Source: Candidatus Absconditabacterales bacterium (GTDB lineage: Bacteria > Patescibacteriota > Gracilibacteria > Absconditabacterales > Absconditicoccaceae). Taken from it: 64,000 nt of DNA. Of the stretch, positions 43,127 through 52,825 are shown piece by piece. The stretch is from assembly GCA_025057375.1 (NCBI GenBank), contig JANWWO010000002.1:1-64000 (forward strand), in the 5' to 3' direction. The first letter of the stretch is position 1; every line of letters starts with the position of its first letter. The notes below the pieces were generated by a model. It ran no database searches. It saw only the letters and a list, made by a program, of their open reading frames with translations, and was not told the DNA's origin. The position numbers and the translations under genes were made by a program.

Positions 43127-44389
43127 ATGTGCTATGTGTATTGCATAACACAAGGCATTTAGAGTGTGAGTAGTCCATAGGGTGTTTGCAATGATGATTA
43201 TGTGGCACAAAGAAAATCATTTACCATCATATTCATTAGTCTGTATTTCTTGATGATTGACATAAAAAAAGTTATGTTCTTCCATAAAAAATTGGAGTTG
43301 GGTTACCGCGTGAAATCAGAATATAATCAGATGAATAGATTTTTCTGAGAGAAAAATCATGGGCATGTCTCTAAAGACAATTTGTTTTTTCTGTACATTC
43401 AAACATTAATGTTGTTCCTATGGCGTTGAGATAGGGATTTTCACTGCTTTCTACCTTTATGATTTATGGTGATCGGGTGATGCCAACCTCTTGAAGAATA
43501 TGAGTAATGTAGTTAACCATTGTAGGTTTTTTTGCATGATTGAGAAATCTATCAAATATTTGCATCATTGCTTTTTTTGATCATGGAGCCATATTTGATA
43601 ATCAAAGCACAAAAAGTCTTCTTTTCTCATGAGAAAATACAACTGGTCAGTGAAGTTATATTAATTAATAGTTCAGTATGTGATCATAGAAACAAAAAAA
43701 TCATAATCGTTTTTGGTTTTGCTGTCTTTGGAGAAATAAAAAAAGACATAGGGTGTAATATCTGCGTGACACAAGAGTGAGTGGATTCATATCAGTTTTC
43801 CTATATGTGTTGTTTGTATAATAAGCATGGGCATCGCAGAGTCAACACCAATATATGTTATGAGACATCCTTCATGCTTGAGTGTGGAACATATATTTTT
43901 GTCTAGCATTACGTTTTCACATCAGAGACTGACAATCGTATATAGCTATTTTTGATAATACTTCTCAGGTATCCACGATAGTCAAGGGATTCTGGCTTGC
44001 CTTGATTGTTTTTATATTGATTTTCAAGTGTTGTGGGTTGTGTTCGTAGTGATCCAAATTTTGGAGCAGCATCTTTAAGATAGTGAAACGTTTATTCAAT
44101 TTTTCTTCTAGTCAGATTTGCTACAGGCTAATTGTCTAGTTGCTGATTAGATATTATGGTATGGAGCGAATGGTGTATGGTAAGGTAGTACAAAAGTAAA
44201 AGTGCTGTCGTTGATTATGAACCCAACAATTTCTCAATCCCTATGTTTTTCCCTTGTTGATCAAAATATCATTGCTTGAAAGCAAATGGAACAAGACAAT
44301 CGTCTTCAGTCGCCTCAGTGTTTATTTACTAATTTATACCAATGACTGTGCTCGCATCAACACATCATGTGTTATCACGTATTGTCAAA
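43127..44389 (-). pseudogene. Decayed coding region of unknown origin
   Basis: 1.26 kb with no intact frame. On the minus strand several protein-like pieces in shifting frames remain, for example DYRGYLRSIIKNSYIRLSVS near 43960 and GIHSLLCHADITPYVFFYFS near 43760. Some may be the downstream part of the RelA/SpoT-like relic at 44390-45201, but I could not match the synthetase motifs. Confidence 0.35.
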
Positions 44390-45201
44390 AAGATTTTTTA
44401 TTATCAATGTTCCAAATGACATTGCTTGCATGCAGACATAGCTGTGCATACTGTCATCAAAGTCTGCAAATATATCAGCAAAAAGGTCAATTTTGATATC
44501 ATACGGTGATGGATTATTAACCCCTTTGATATGGTCAGTCCAGTTTTTTTTGTTTGATCGAGAGTGAAGGTAGTATTGCCAAACCTAAGAATGGTGTTGA
44601 GTGGAACATAGACTGCTTGTGATTCATAACTCATTTTGATTTGTTTGTTTTTTGGTAATCCATCCAATGTTTCTAGGGTGTGTCGTTGTCATAAATCTTG
44701 ATGATAAGAGCACGGATATCACATATTCCTCTCCATAGCAGTTGTTCAATTTTATCAGGAAAATAGAGATTGGTAAAGGCTGAATAATGGAGCTTCTGAT
44801 CAGAAACGGTATCGACAATGAGACCGACAGTATCTCCAAAGCTTTTATAAATCATTTTCAGCGTTACTGTATGATTATTTTCTGTAGTATCATGAATTAA
44901 AGCAGCGATGGTAGCATCACAATCCTGCGTTTTGAAAAAACCTTTTTTTGCAACAGTAACACAGTGTGCGCGAGGTAGGGCATGCCATCACGTTTTCTTT
45001 TTTGGTATGCATGTGCGTTTTGTGAAGCTCACAGGCAGCATTGATGCGTGATTGTTTCGTCACAAACCATGGGGCGTCATGGATTGTATCCAAAAAATCA
45101 GCAATAAGTAGATTCCCTCATGAGACATAGGGATGGCTGATGCTAACAAACTTATCTGATGAGTTTGGTATGCAATTATATTGCTGAAGTCTGTCTTGCA
45201 T
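44390..45201 (-). pseudogene. RelA/SpoT-like relic with several frameshifts
   Basis: Pieces line up in order with the HD hydrolase half of long RelA/SpoT proteins, but in different frames: KKRDGMPYLAHTVLLLQKKV, then DCDATIAALIHDTTENNHTV (the His-Asp pair), then SFGDTVGLIVDTVSD and IEQLLWRGICDIRALIIKIY, then TLETLDGLPKNKQIKMSYES and QAVYVPLNTILRFGN. At least three frame changes are needed. The start would be ATG 45201. Function (ppGpp turnover) is probably lost; the gene may exist intact elsewhere. Confidence 0.6.
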
Positions 45202-45252
45202 TATGCACAAAAAGCACTATTCTTATGTATAGTTTTATTTTTATTGCTCGAG

Positions 45253-45663
45253 ATGAACTATCCTATTACGAGTGCTACGATGATGCAAGAATTGGGTAGA
45301 AAGATTGCTGCTCAGTATCGCTATGTGAGTCTTGCTTGAGGGGTGGGTGTGTGAAAAACGACATGCGCATCTTGATTGGTTCAATGACGATGATATCAAT
45401 GAGAGGTAACGAGTCCGACGTATGCACTGATGCAGGTGTATGGGGATAAGATTGTGCACTGTGATATGGATAGACTTTGATCTGCAGACGAAATGATTGC
45501 TAGAGGGATATATGATGCGATCAATGAGTGCGCTTTTTGTATTGTTGAACATCCTAAGTGGGTGGATATGTATGCTGATGATTCCTGGTTACATCTGACA
45601 TTAATGCGCAATGGTGATGTGAGATATATTGTCTGATTGCCCCCATGATTTGTCATACGCTAG
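45253..45663 (+). CDS. tsaE: tRNA threonylcarbamoyladenosine ATPase TsaE
   Basis: 136 residues. The P-loop AGGVGVGKTTCASGLVQG lies near residue 28 with two TGA glycines. EVTSPTYALMQVYG near 51 is the switch-like strand, IVHCDMDRLGSADEM near 66 supplies the His-x-Asp motif, and CIVEHPKWVDM near 94 is the Walker B-like strand ending in Glu. TsaE with TsaB and TsaD transfers the threonylcarbamoyl group to A37 of ANN-decoding tRNAs. Those partners are not in the window. Size and order are typical. Confidence 0.92.
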
Positions 45664-45710
45664 CTGAGAGTAATGATGTTTGTCTGATTAAGAAAAAACG
45701 ATACAATGTG

Positions 45711-46868
45711 TTATGCTGTCGGAAGTATGGTTGCCATGAGGCGAAAAATCTCTGCTCTGGAGATGGAAACGCCAATCCATGGCCATGGCGTACTGATGAG
45801 TTTACGACGAGAGAACTCTTCAACATACGAATCATACCAGTTTCCTGTAGGTGCATTGTTGATTCATCGCAGCAATCTTCAAAAAATAGCGAGAACTTCT
45901 TCGCCACGTACTTTGCCATGAGGGGAAAACTTTCCTTCATGACCACGAACGATACCATGACGCGCTAGCATAATAATTGCTTCTTGAGCTTCATCATCGA
46001 GACCAAAACAGTCTTCAAATCTTGGATTTGGATCGACAATACTTCCAAGAGGAAGCTTGAGGATCGATGCAAATCTTGCAACGAGTAAGACAAGATGATA
46101 TCTTTCTAGTGGTTTGTCAGGAAAGATCTTTCCTTGATGTCCGCGAATAAAGCCACGACGATGGAGGGTGAGAATTGCATGAGAAAGAAGAGGATCTCAG
46201 GGAAGGTCAGAAAAAATTCATTTTGACTCTGATGGAGATTGTGGTAATGATGGTATGGTCTTGATCATTTCAAGAGGATCGAGTGTGTGCGCTTGGATCA
46301 TACTTGCTCTTCCTTGTGGATCAAAATATGGTTGGAAGGGAGAGGTGAGTTTGTCGCACTGGAGATGGAGATGGAACTGAGTTGACATACCCGTATTGCC
46401 ACAGGTGCCAATTTGTGTCCCAGCTGTGACTGTTTGTCATTGTTTGACGGTGATAGTGTCCAAATGACAGTAGGATCGATAGCAACGATCTGTTTTGATA
46501 ACGATACAGTTTCCTTCATTTTTGGTGACGCCGTCTCGTGTTTTGGTACGGACGACTATTCATCACTCAAGACAGGTAATGGGTGTCCCACGTGGCATCA
46601 TAAAATCGACACCATGATGTGTTCCTTGGCCGACACGCCAAAAAAAATAGGGGCTATTTCGTGAAGTCGGCATAGCGCGTTTGTGTTTTTGATCTTGACT
46701 GGAGAGATGCGCCATCGAACGGACATCTACATCAGCAAATTGTTGGAGATAGTGTGGTGTGAGGAGACGTGCAAAATCATCAATTGGTGTCCAATCTGTT
46801 GTATATCATGCAAAGGGTTGTTTCATAGCAGTTTCATACTGAGATCCTGTTCGGAGTGGGATACGCAT
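45711..46868 (-). CDS. M23 peptidase with C-terminal SLH-like repeats
   Basis: 385 residues. Near residue 83 GTHHGVDFMMPRGTPITCLE contains the first zinc ligands (His-x-x-x-Asp). The site is completed by RSYCHLDTITVKQGQTVTAG and GNTGMSTQFHLHLQ, the LytM/M23 His-x-His. M23 enzymes cut peptidoglycan cross-links. The C-terminal 170 residues carry about three SLH-like units (PLLSHAILTLHRRGFIRGHQ, then GKIFPDKPLERYHLVLLVAR; EAIIMLARHGIVRGHEGKFS), which tether proteins to cell-wall polymers. No signal peptide is seen at ATG 46868. A hydrophobic stretch in another frame just upstream (FFLFLLLP) might be a displaced signal sequence, so the true N-terminus may be altered. Confidence 0.85.
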
Positions 46869-47001
46869 GGGAGTAAAAGAAATAAAAAAAATGTATGACG
46901 TGTAAAAGGTTAGATATAAACTACGTGAAGAGAGAAATATTGGTAGTATGTTGTATGTTGATAGGGTCATTTCCTCGCAGACAATGTTGAGAACATAGAG
47001 T

Positions 47002-47576
47002 CTATTTTGTGATATGGGAGTTATGGTTTTTTTGCCAGAGATGATGTGGGAGATTTGTGAGTATGTTATACAAATGTTGACTCACTGGCGTTAAGTCAAA
47101 AGGGAATGTTGCATCTTCGATTGCGTTTTTTCATACGCCAAACAGATCAGATAAGGCATAGATACAGAGTTTTTGTGCTCGTCAGAATGTGTATGTTCAT
47201 TGGATAGAGTAGCTATGACACAATAGAGAGGGAAAAATAATAGTCATAAAGGTGTGTTGATACAGCGTGTTGAGAGTGGTAAGAATGTATTGATAGTGTC
47301 TCCGGGGATGTTCCATTCTTCTTGGAATTCTCTTGCAAGGTACTGGGTAAGACGTTCTGTTGTGTTTGATGGTCGTTCTCTTCGTCATCCTCATGGGGCA
47401 TTCCTACGTGTTTGCTCGTTTTCATTTTCCTTTTTGAAGAAGGAGTGTTTGGGAATTGGGGTACGGGAGTATGTTACTGGGTATTGTTGATGAGCGCTCA
47501 TTTGGGGATGGTATGAATATCTAGGTATGCTAGTTTTTCCGCTCGTTGTGTTATTGTTACATCGTTCATGACCCAT
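47002..47576 (-). pseudogene. Nudix-hydrolase-like relic in two frames
   Basis: The minus frame from ATG 47576 contains NAPGGGRRERPSNTTERLTQ, then YLAREFQEEWNI, a Nudix box (Gly-Gly...Glu-x7-Arg-Glu-Phe-x-Glu-Glu-x-Asn-Ile with Gly replaced by Asn). The natural C-terminus, SDLFGVGKNAIEDATFPFDL and beyond, lies in the next frame, ending at TAG 47002-47004. One frameshift near 47200-47300 joins the halves. The substrate is unknown. Confidence 0.45.
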
Positions 47577-47787
47577 GGCGATCGTTCAGAGAGGAGGAAT
47601 GCCAATACCCTTTTTTGTTTTTTCGTTTAGGATGCTACCTGTTGTATTGTTGGAGATGAAATAGTCTATCAATAATATTGCAAAGAATTTCTTCCCTTGT
47701 GTTATGCTATATTCTCCAGTTTGATGCAGTATATGCAATGGATAACCCATGCGTTAATGAAACAATAAAATATCGATGATTGTTGTG

Positions 47788-49302
47788 TTACCCTTTCAAT
47801 TTTTCGATAAAGATATGAAAATCGTGAGCAAGTGCGGAGTCTTTTTTGAGTCTTTTTGCGATATTATTGTGAGCATAGATGACTGTGCCATGGTGTTTCC
47901 CACCAAACCAATCAGCAATTTTTTCGAATGTTCGATGATAGTATTCTTTTGCACAATACATTAGTAATTGTCTGGCAGTCGTGATTTCTTTTGCTCTTTT
48001 GGGTCCTTTGAGATCTTCGAGCGTTAAATTATAATACATCACGACAAAATCAACGAGTTTTGCAAAAGAGAGTTGTGATCTTTGGGTCATGATTGACATA
48101 TCGCGTTTGGCAATATCGTCTCTAGGACCTGTATATCCAAGGGTAGCAAGTGTCTCGACAATTGTTTGTTCTGTAATATCCTGTCAGGTCAATTTTTTTC
48201 TGGTGAGGAGTGTATTGAGAGCTCCTTCAAGTTCTCTGACATTGCTTGCAACATGGTGTGCGACAATGGTCAACAAGTCAAAATCAATGACTTCTCCTTT
48301 TCGCAAACATTTTTGGGTCAAGATTGCGAGTCTAGTTTCGTAGTCGGGTAATTGCACATCGACGACCAAACCTTTCCCAAAACGTGATGTCAGTCTGGAT
48401 TCAATATTTTTCAGGTCTTTGGGTGCTTTATCTGATGTGAGAACAACTTGTTTGTCTTTTGCACTATAGTCATTGAAGATGTCGAGAAATACTTCTTGGG
48501 TTTTTTCTTTATTTGCCAAAAATTGGATATCGTCAATGAGGAGGACATCAGCCTGGCACAATTGTGCTTTGATAGCAGTCAGTTTATTTTTTCTAATCCC
48601 ATGGACAATGAGATCAACTAGTGAGGTTGCCGGAAGACAAAGAATGCGTTTCTTTGGATCATGGCGAGCAATATCTCGACCAACTGCATGAAGGATATGT
48701 GTTTTTCCTAGTCATACGCCACCATACACGAAGAGCGGAGAATATAGTGTGCCTGGCGATTCTGCAACAGCTTTGGCTGCGTTGACGGCAAATTCATTAT
48801 GTGCACCGCAAATAAGACGAGAAAAATCATATTCTGGTCTAAGTGACATAGAATCTATTGTTGTTGGAGATGAAGTGGAGACGGGAAGGACAGGTTGAGC
48901 AAGAAGTTCTGGGAGTGATTGTTTTTTTTTGGGGTGGGAAGAAGGTTTGGAGGTTCATGACAAAAATTTGGTGATATTGAGGGCGAGGGGATGGTTCTTT
49001 TTTTGGAGGGGGGGGAAGATTTCAAACGTCAGTGTTGCTTTGGGGTCTAGGATCTCTTTAATAATCGTGCTGAGATCAGTAGCAAAAAATTTTTTTATTT
49101 GGGTGAGGATAAATTCATTGCTGACTCAGATCGTACAGTGATGTTTGTCAATGTCACAATCAAGTAAACATGCATACGAAAAAAAAGAGATAATCTTTTT
49201 TGGGTCATGATTGTTTGCGAGGCGTGAGATGACATCTCCTCGCATTGTGACCAGGATGTCGATGCGGTCAGGTGCGATGTCGATGCTTGGCTGCACAATC
49301 AT
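47788..49302 (-). CDS. dnaA: Chromosomal replication initiator DnaA
   Basis: 504 residues. Domain I (about residues 1-85) is divergent but has VSNEFILTQIKKFFA; a linker follows. The AAA+ domain has Walker A GGVGLGKTHILHAVG near 180 and Walker B DVLLIDDIQFLANKEKT, with sensor motifs SDKAPKDLKNIESRLTSRFG. Domain IV ends with GKHHGTVIYAHNN, the DnaA-box-binding signature. DnaA-ATP melts oriC and loads the helicase. ATG 49302 sits 39 nt below the TATAGT box. The usual neighbours rpmH, rnpA and dnaN are absent; a Nudix relic follows instead. Confidence 0.96.
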
Positions 49303-49340
49303 TCGATCCACAAAAAAAATAAAACAGTAGTACATTACTG

Positions 49341-49368
49341 ACTATAGGACTTTTCAATCATAATGCAA
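49341..49368 (-). promoter_or_regulatory. dnaA promoter
   Basis: On the minus strand TTGCAT (49363-49368), a 16-bp spacer and TATAGT (49341-49346). Same architecture as the recX and frr promoters. Confidence 0.7.
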
Positions 49369-49409
49369 GGATAGATGATTATAAGCTTGCAAACCAAATG
49401 CTAGCAGTT

Positions 49410-49418
49410 TGTGAATAA
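49410..49418 (+). promoter_or_regulatory. DnaA-box-like nonamer
   Basis: TGTGAATAA differs by one base from the consensus TGTGGATAA and lies in the AT-rich spacer between dnaA and recX. A single near-match is weak evidence for oriC. Confidence 0.3.
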
Positions 49419-49443
49419 TTGATGATAATATCTTTTTTATCTC

Positions 49444-49471
49444 TTGCATTTGTCTTGTGTTCTGCTATAGT
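49444..49471 (+). promoter_or_regulatory. recX promoter
   Basis: TTGCAT 49444-49449, 16-bp spacer, TATAGT 49466-49471, 40 nt before the recX start. Confidence 0.7.
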
Positions 49472-49510
49472 AGATGCGATGAGTAATTTTTTATTTGTTT
49501 GTGTTTGTGT

Positions 49511-50002
49511 ATGGATTTGTTCCCCAAAATTCTTCGCTGGTTGGCAACAAGACCTAAAACCGTTATGCAGACTCGTTATAAACTCATCGAGTGGTGATGC
49601 GATGAAGCCTATATGAACGAGATTATTGAGCAATTGATTAAAAAAAAATACCTTGATGATGAGGCGTATGTTCAGGCATGGATCTATTCTGACTGTATCA
49701 AAAAAGGGAAGAACCCCTCCCTCTTATATGGAAAACTCAAACCCAAAGGAATTGATCCATCCTTGATCGAAACATTGGTTCTTCGTTATCAGGATGAAAT
49801 CGGTGAGTGACGTCGTGGTCAGCTTGTTCGTTTGATTCGTATGCACCTTCGTAAGGGGACAAACAAACAATCAATGATTATATCTTGTCAGCGTCAGTGA
49901 TTTTTTTTCTCCCAGATTTGCGAGGTTTGCGATGAGCTTTGAGTTTATCAAGACGTTTCTCCAAGGTCCTGAGGGATAGTCTGGTCTCCCTCGCGTGGAT
50001 AA
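49511..50002 (+). CDS. recX: RecX-like regulator of RecA
   Basis: 163 residues. The three-helix RecX modules are recognisable: KILRWLATRPKTVMQTRYKL, then YMNEIIEQLIKKKYLDDEAY followed by VQAWIYSDCIKKGKNPSLLY, then GKLKPKGIDPSLIETLVL, and a third module SMIISCQRQGFFFSQICEVC. RecX caps RecA filaments. TGA codons supply at least four glycines. Because TAA 50000-50002 is the first stop in table 25, the gene overlaps the convergent gene ending at 49878 by 125 nt; the RecX-like third module lies inside the overlap, so the overlap appears real. Confidence 0.78.
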
Positions 50003-50252
50003 ATTCGCTTGCACGAAGCCAAAACATCCCTCTCAATGCCATATTCTGAGAAATGATATCGATACTGTCGCCTGTATGCATCTGATCACGGAGTTCTTCT
50101 AGGAATTCGCGAAAGAGTTTTTGCCTACGATGCAAAATAATCATTTTGTCATCATTGAGTCAGGCAACAAATTCTGAGATATCATTTTGTAATCGATATC
50201 GAGGACCAAAGCGGTCAATATAATGAAGAAATAACTGCTTAGGACACGACAT
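49878..50252 (-). CDS. Small protein of unknown function with basic tail
   Basis: 124 residues, ATG 50252 to TAA 49878. Mostly helical (RRQKLFREFLEELRDQ, then ETRLSLRTLEKRLDKLKAH) with a Lys/Arg-rich C-terminus (RKPRKSGRKK) that could bind nucleic acid. It follows ftsE by 47 nt, in the slot where ftsX would be expected, but has no membrane helix. Its 3' end is antisense to recX. No family is recognised. Confidence 0.6.
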
Positions 50253-50299
50253 ACCATAGCAAAAAAACTAAAAAAAAAGAAGTCAGGAAGTACAATAAT

Positions 50300-50974
50300 T
50301 TAGAGGGTCCACTCTCTGGTTTGAGTTTTGTTGCTGATGTAGTCTTTGATATCCATATTGTGTGTAATCATGAGAATGGTATGCCCCATTGTGTTAAGTT
50401 GGATAAAAATATCAGCGATTTTTTTTGCATTGGTCGGGTCGAGATTTCCCGTGGGTTCGTCGGCGATAATAAAGTCAGGATTGTGGATGAGGGCTCTTGC
50501 GATTGCGACCTTTTGTTTTTCTCATCCACTGAGATACTGGACGATTCTGTTGTCATAGCCATGCAGTCAGACGATATCGAGAATTTGGTTGAGTCTGGAT
50601 TTTTTGAATCCCAGGGGCGAGTTAATGATTGCAAGGGGGTACATGATGTTTTCGAGGACAGTTTTCCGTTCGATGAGTTTGTAGTCCTGGAAGACGACTC
50701 CTACTTTTCTCCTAAAAAGTTGGACTTCTGCATCAGTGTATTTTGCCATATCTTCTTGTTTGTGATAGAGCATTTTTTTGGGGATTGCGTATTGTCTAAG
50801 GATGAGTTTTGCAAGTGTTGATTTTCCTGATCATGAGGCACCTGTCACCAAACAAAAGTCATTTTTGTACAATCAAAAAGAAAATCTATGGAAGACCATG
50901 GTAGGTGCATTGGGATAACCCCAGGTGAGGTCTTGGGCAGAAATCAGGAGATTGTGTGCTTGATGAGAAGTCAT
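50300..50974 (-). CDS. ftsE: Cell-division ABC ATPase FtsE
   Basis: 224 residues. Walker A GASGSGKSTLAKLI near residue 44, Q-loop VVFQDYKLI, signature YLSGGEKQKVAIARAL near 150, Walker B DFIIADEPTGNLDP and the H-loop MITHNMDI are all intact. The pattern (DYKLI after the Q-loop, NLDP) matches FtsE rather than a general exporter. With FtsX it activates septal peptidoglycan hydrolases; FtsX is not adjacent. ATG 50974 gives the family N-terminus (AQDLTWGYPNAPTMVF). The frame stays open upstream to 51340, covering a stretch with two hydrophobic segments. Confidence 0.9.
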
Positions 50975-51340
50975 ATGATGCGAGATGAGAAAATAAAAAG
51001 ATTTTTTCTGTTGTAGTTTGAGTATAGGGAAAGACAATACCAAAAGCAAACAAGAGGAAATAAATTTTTGTTTCTGGTTTGCCTTTTTGGGAAAAAATGA
51101 TGGGATGGAGAAGGGCGAGAGGACAACAGAAACAACCATCACAAAGTGTACATAACTACAACGATCTATGGTTTTTTGAACTCTTTGGTCTACAAAGGGA
51201 TATGTATCATGCCTATAGCAGTTAATTGCCTGTTGTGCTGTCATGTGCGATATGTTTACTGTCAGTACATCAACATTGGGGAATAGGTCGTGTGCCAATG
51301 CTATTAGGTCAATTATTGTTTTCCTGATTGAAGATCAGTA
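50975..51340 (-). other. Open extension upstream of ftsE
   Basis: Same frame as ftsE without a stop: about 122 residues with hydrophobic segments (HFVMVVSVVLSPFSI, then FISSCLLLVLSFPIL) and a soluble start (HDLFPNVDVLTVNISHMTAQ). It could be an N-terminal membrane extension of FtsE, the remains of another gene, or chance. A separate 50-residue frame at 51313-51465 (NQFIFVLAINGTRFIGDQTI) overlaps its beginning. Confidence 0.35.
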
Positions 51341-51501
51341 CTACCACGTTCGTCGTCCGCTCGTGAGCGTAGATGAAGACGATTGAATTGCCATATGGTG
51401 ATTGTTTGATCACCAATAAATCGGGTACCATTAATGGCAAGCACGAAAATGAATTGATTATACATGTTTATTTGTTGTGCGGTTTCGCAACACTACTTAT
51501 T

Positions 51502-51522
51502 GCTTCGTAGGAAGCTTTTTTT
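51502..51522 (+). terminator. Orphan plus-strand terminator-like hairpin
   Basis: GCTTC / GAAGC with a 4-nt loop (GTAG) and T7, a strong terminator on the plus strand. No plus-strand gene lies upstream within 1.4 kb, since its neighbours recQ and ftsE are both minus. Confidence 0.6.
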
Positions 51523-51566
51523 AGACGAAAGTCAAGAGAAAATAATGCTTCTCTCCTCTATCTTTC

Positions 51567-52775
51567 TTACCTAAAATACTGACACAAAAAATCAGCACGT
51601 TCATGGGCGGGGATCTTGACAAAGTCCCACATACGAGCAAGTTTGGTCAGTCGATACTCTTGCATGGGTCATCAGGTGCGGCGGATCATATGTGCGTGGA
51701 GGGAAACATCGCCTTGGTTTGCTGTCATGACGGCACGAGCAGGCTGTCCGTCTCTTCCTGCTCTCCCTGTCTCTTGGTAGTATGCCTCAATTGATCTAGG
51801 CATGGTATAGTGATAGACTCGTCTGATATCATGTTTATCAATACCCATTCCGTAGGCAATCGTTGCAATCATCACCAAACATTCATTGCGACGAAAACGT
51901 TCATCATTACGTTGACGAGTCTGAGTATCCATCCCAGCATGGTACCCAAGACAGGATATCCCATGATGATGTGCAAGCGCAAGGAGAGAATTGACGCGCG
52001 CACGACTTCCACAATAGACAATCCCTGAGTCTGTGACTTGAGAAAGAAAGGTTAGGAGGTGTGCGTTTTTTTTTTCTCCTGTAATGATATCGAGGCTTAG
52101 ATGTGGTCTGATGGCAGGCGCATGGTATTCCCAGACATTTGTCAGTCCAAGTTGTTTGATGATATCAGCACGCGTCATAGCATCTGCAGTAGCCGTCATC
52201 GCAATAAAGGGGACAGAAGGAAAAAATTTTTTGTAGACGGTGATTTGATGATATTCTGGACGGAAGTCATGTCATCGATGGGATGCACAGTGCGCCTCAT
52301 CGATCACAAAGGAATGGATCGTGACGTTACGCAGGAGGGTAAATATCTCATTGGTTGCAAACTTTTCTGGAGAAATATACAAAAATGATACTGACTCTTG
52401 TCTGATATGGTGTTTGATGATAGTTTGAGTATGGATGTCTTGCTGGGAGGTGAGACAGGTCGCACGAATACCATACTGACGGAGCGATATGACATGATCA
52501 TTGATGAGGGAAATAAGGGGAGAAATGACAACACATAATCCTCCTTGTATCAATGCAGGAAGTTGAAAACACAGTGACTTGCCTGCTCAGGTCGGCATTG
52601 TCACTAAACAATCACGTCATGACAAAATCGCCCTGATGACATCTTCTTGACCAGGACGAAAAGAGTTAAAATTAAAATAATGATGGAGTGCATCAATCAT
52701 ATGGTCAGTATACAATTTTTTTTTCTCTTTGCAATGTCAAAGTTTTTTGTTTTCTTCTTCACTCAAAATTTGCAT
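51567..52775 (-). CDS. recQ: Short RecQ-family DNA helicase
   Basis: 402 residues. Motif 0/I FRPGQEDVI and MPTGAGKSLCFQLPAL, motif II VIDEAHCASHRGHDFRPEY with the RecQ aromatic-rich loop, motif III FIAMTATAD, and motif VI YQETGRAGRDGQPA are complete. The chain ends about 60 residues after motif VI, so the zinc/winged-helix RQC and HRDC domains are missing or minimal. RecQ unwinds 3'-5' in recombination repair. TCA on the forward strand gives the expected glycines. ATG 52775 includes a short charged leader; ATG 52700 is an alternative. Confidence 0.9.
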
Positions 52776-52825
52776 TGGGTCTTGGTTTTTTTTATACTCA
52801 CAGGGAGTATATTTTAGTTTGGTCT

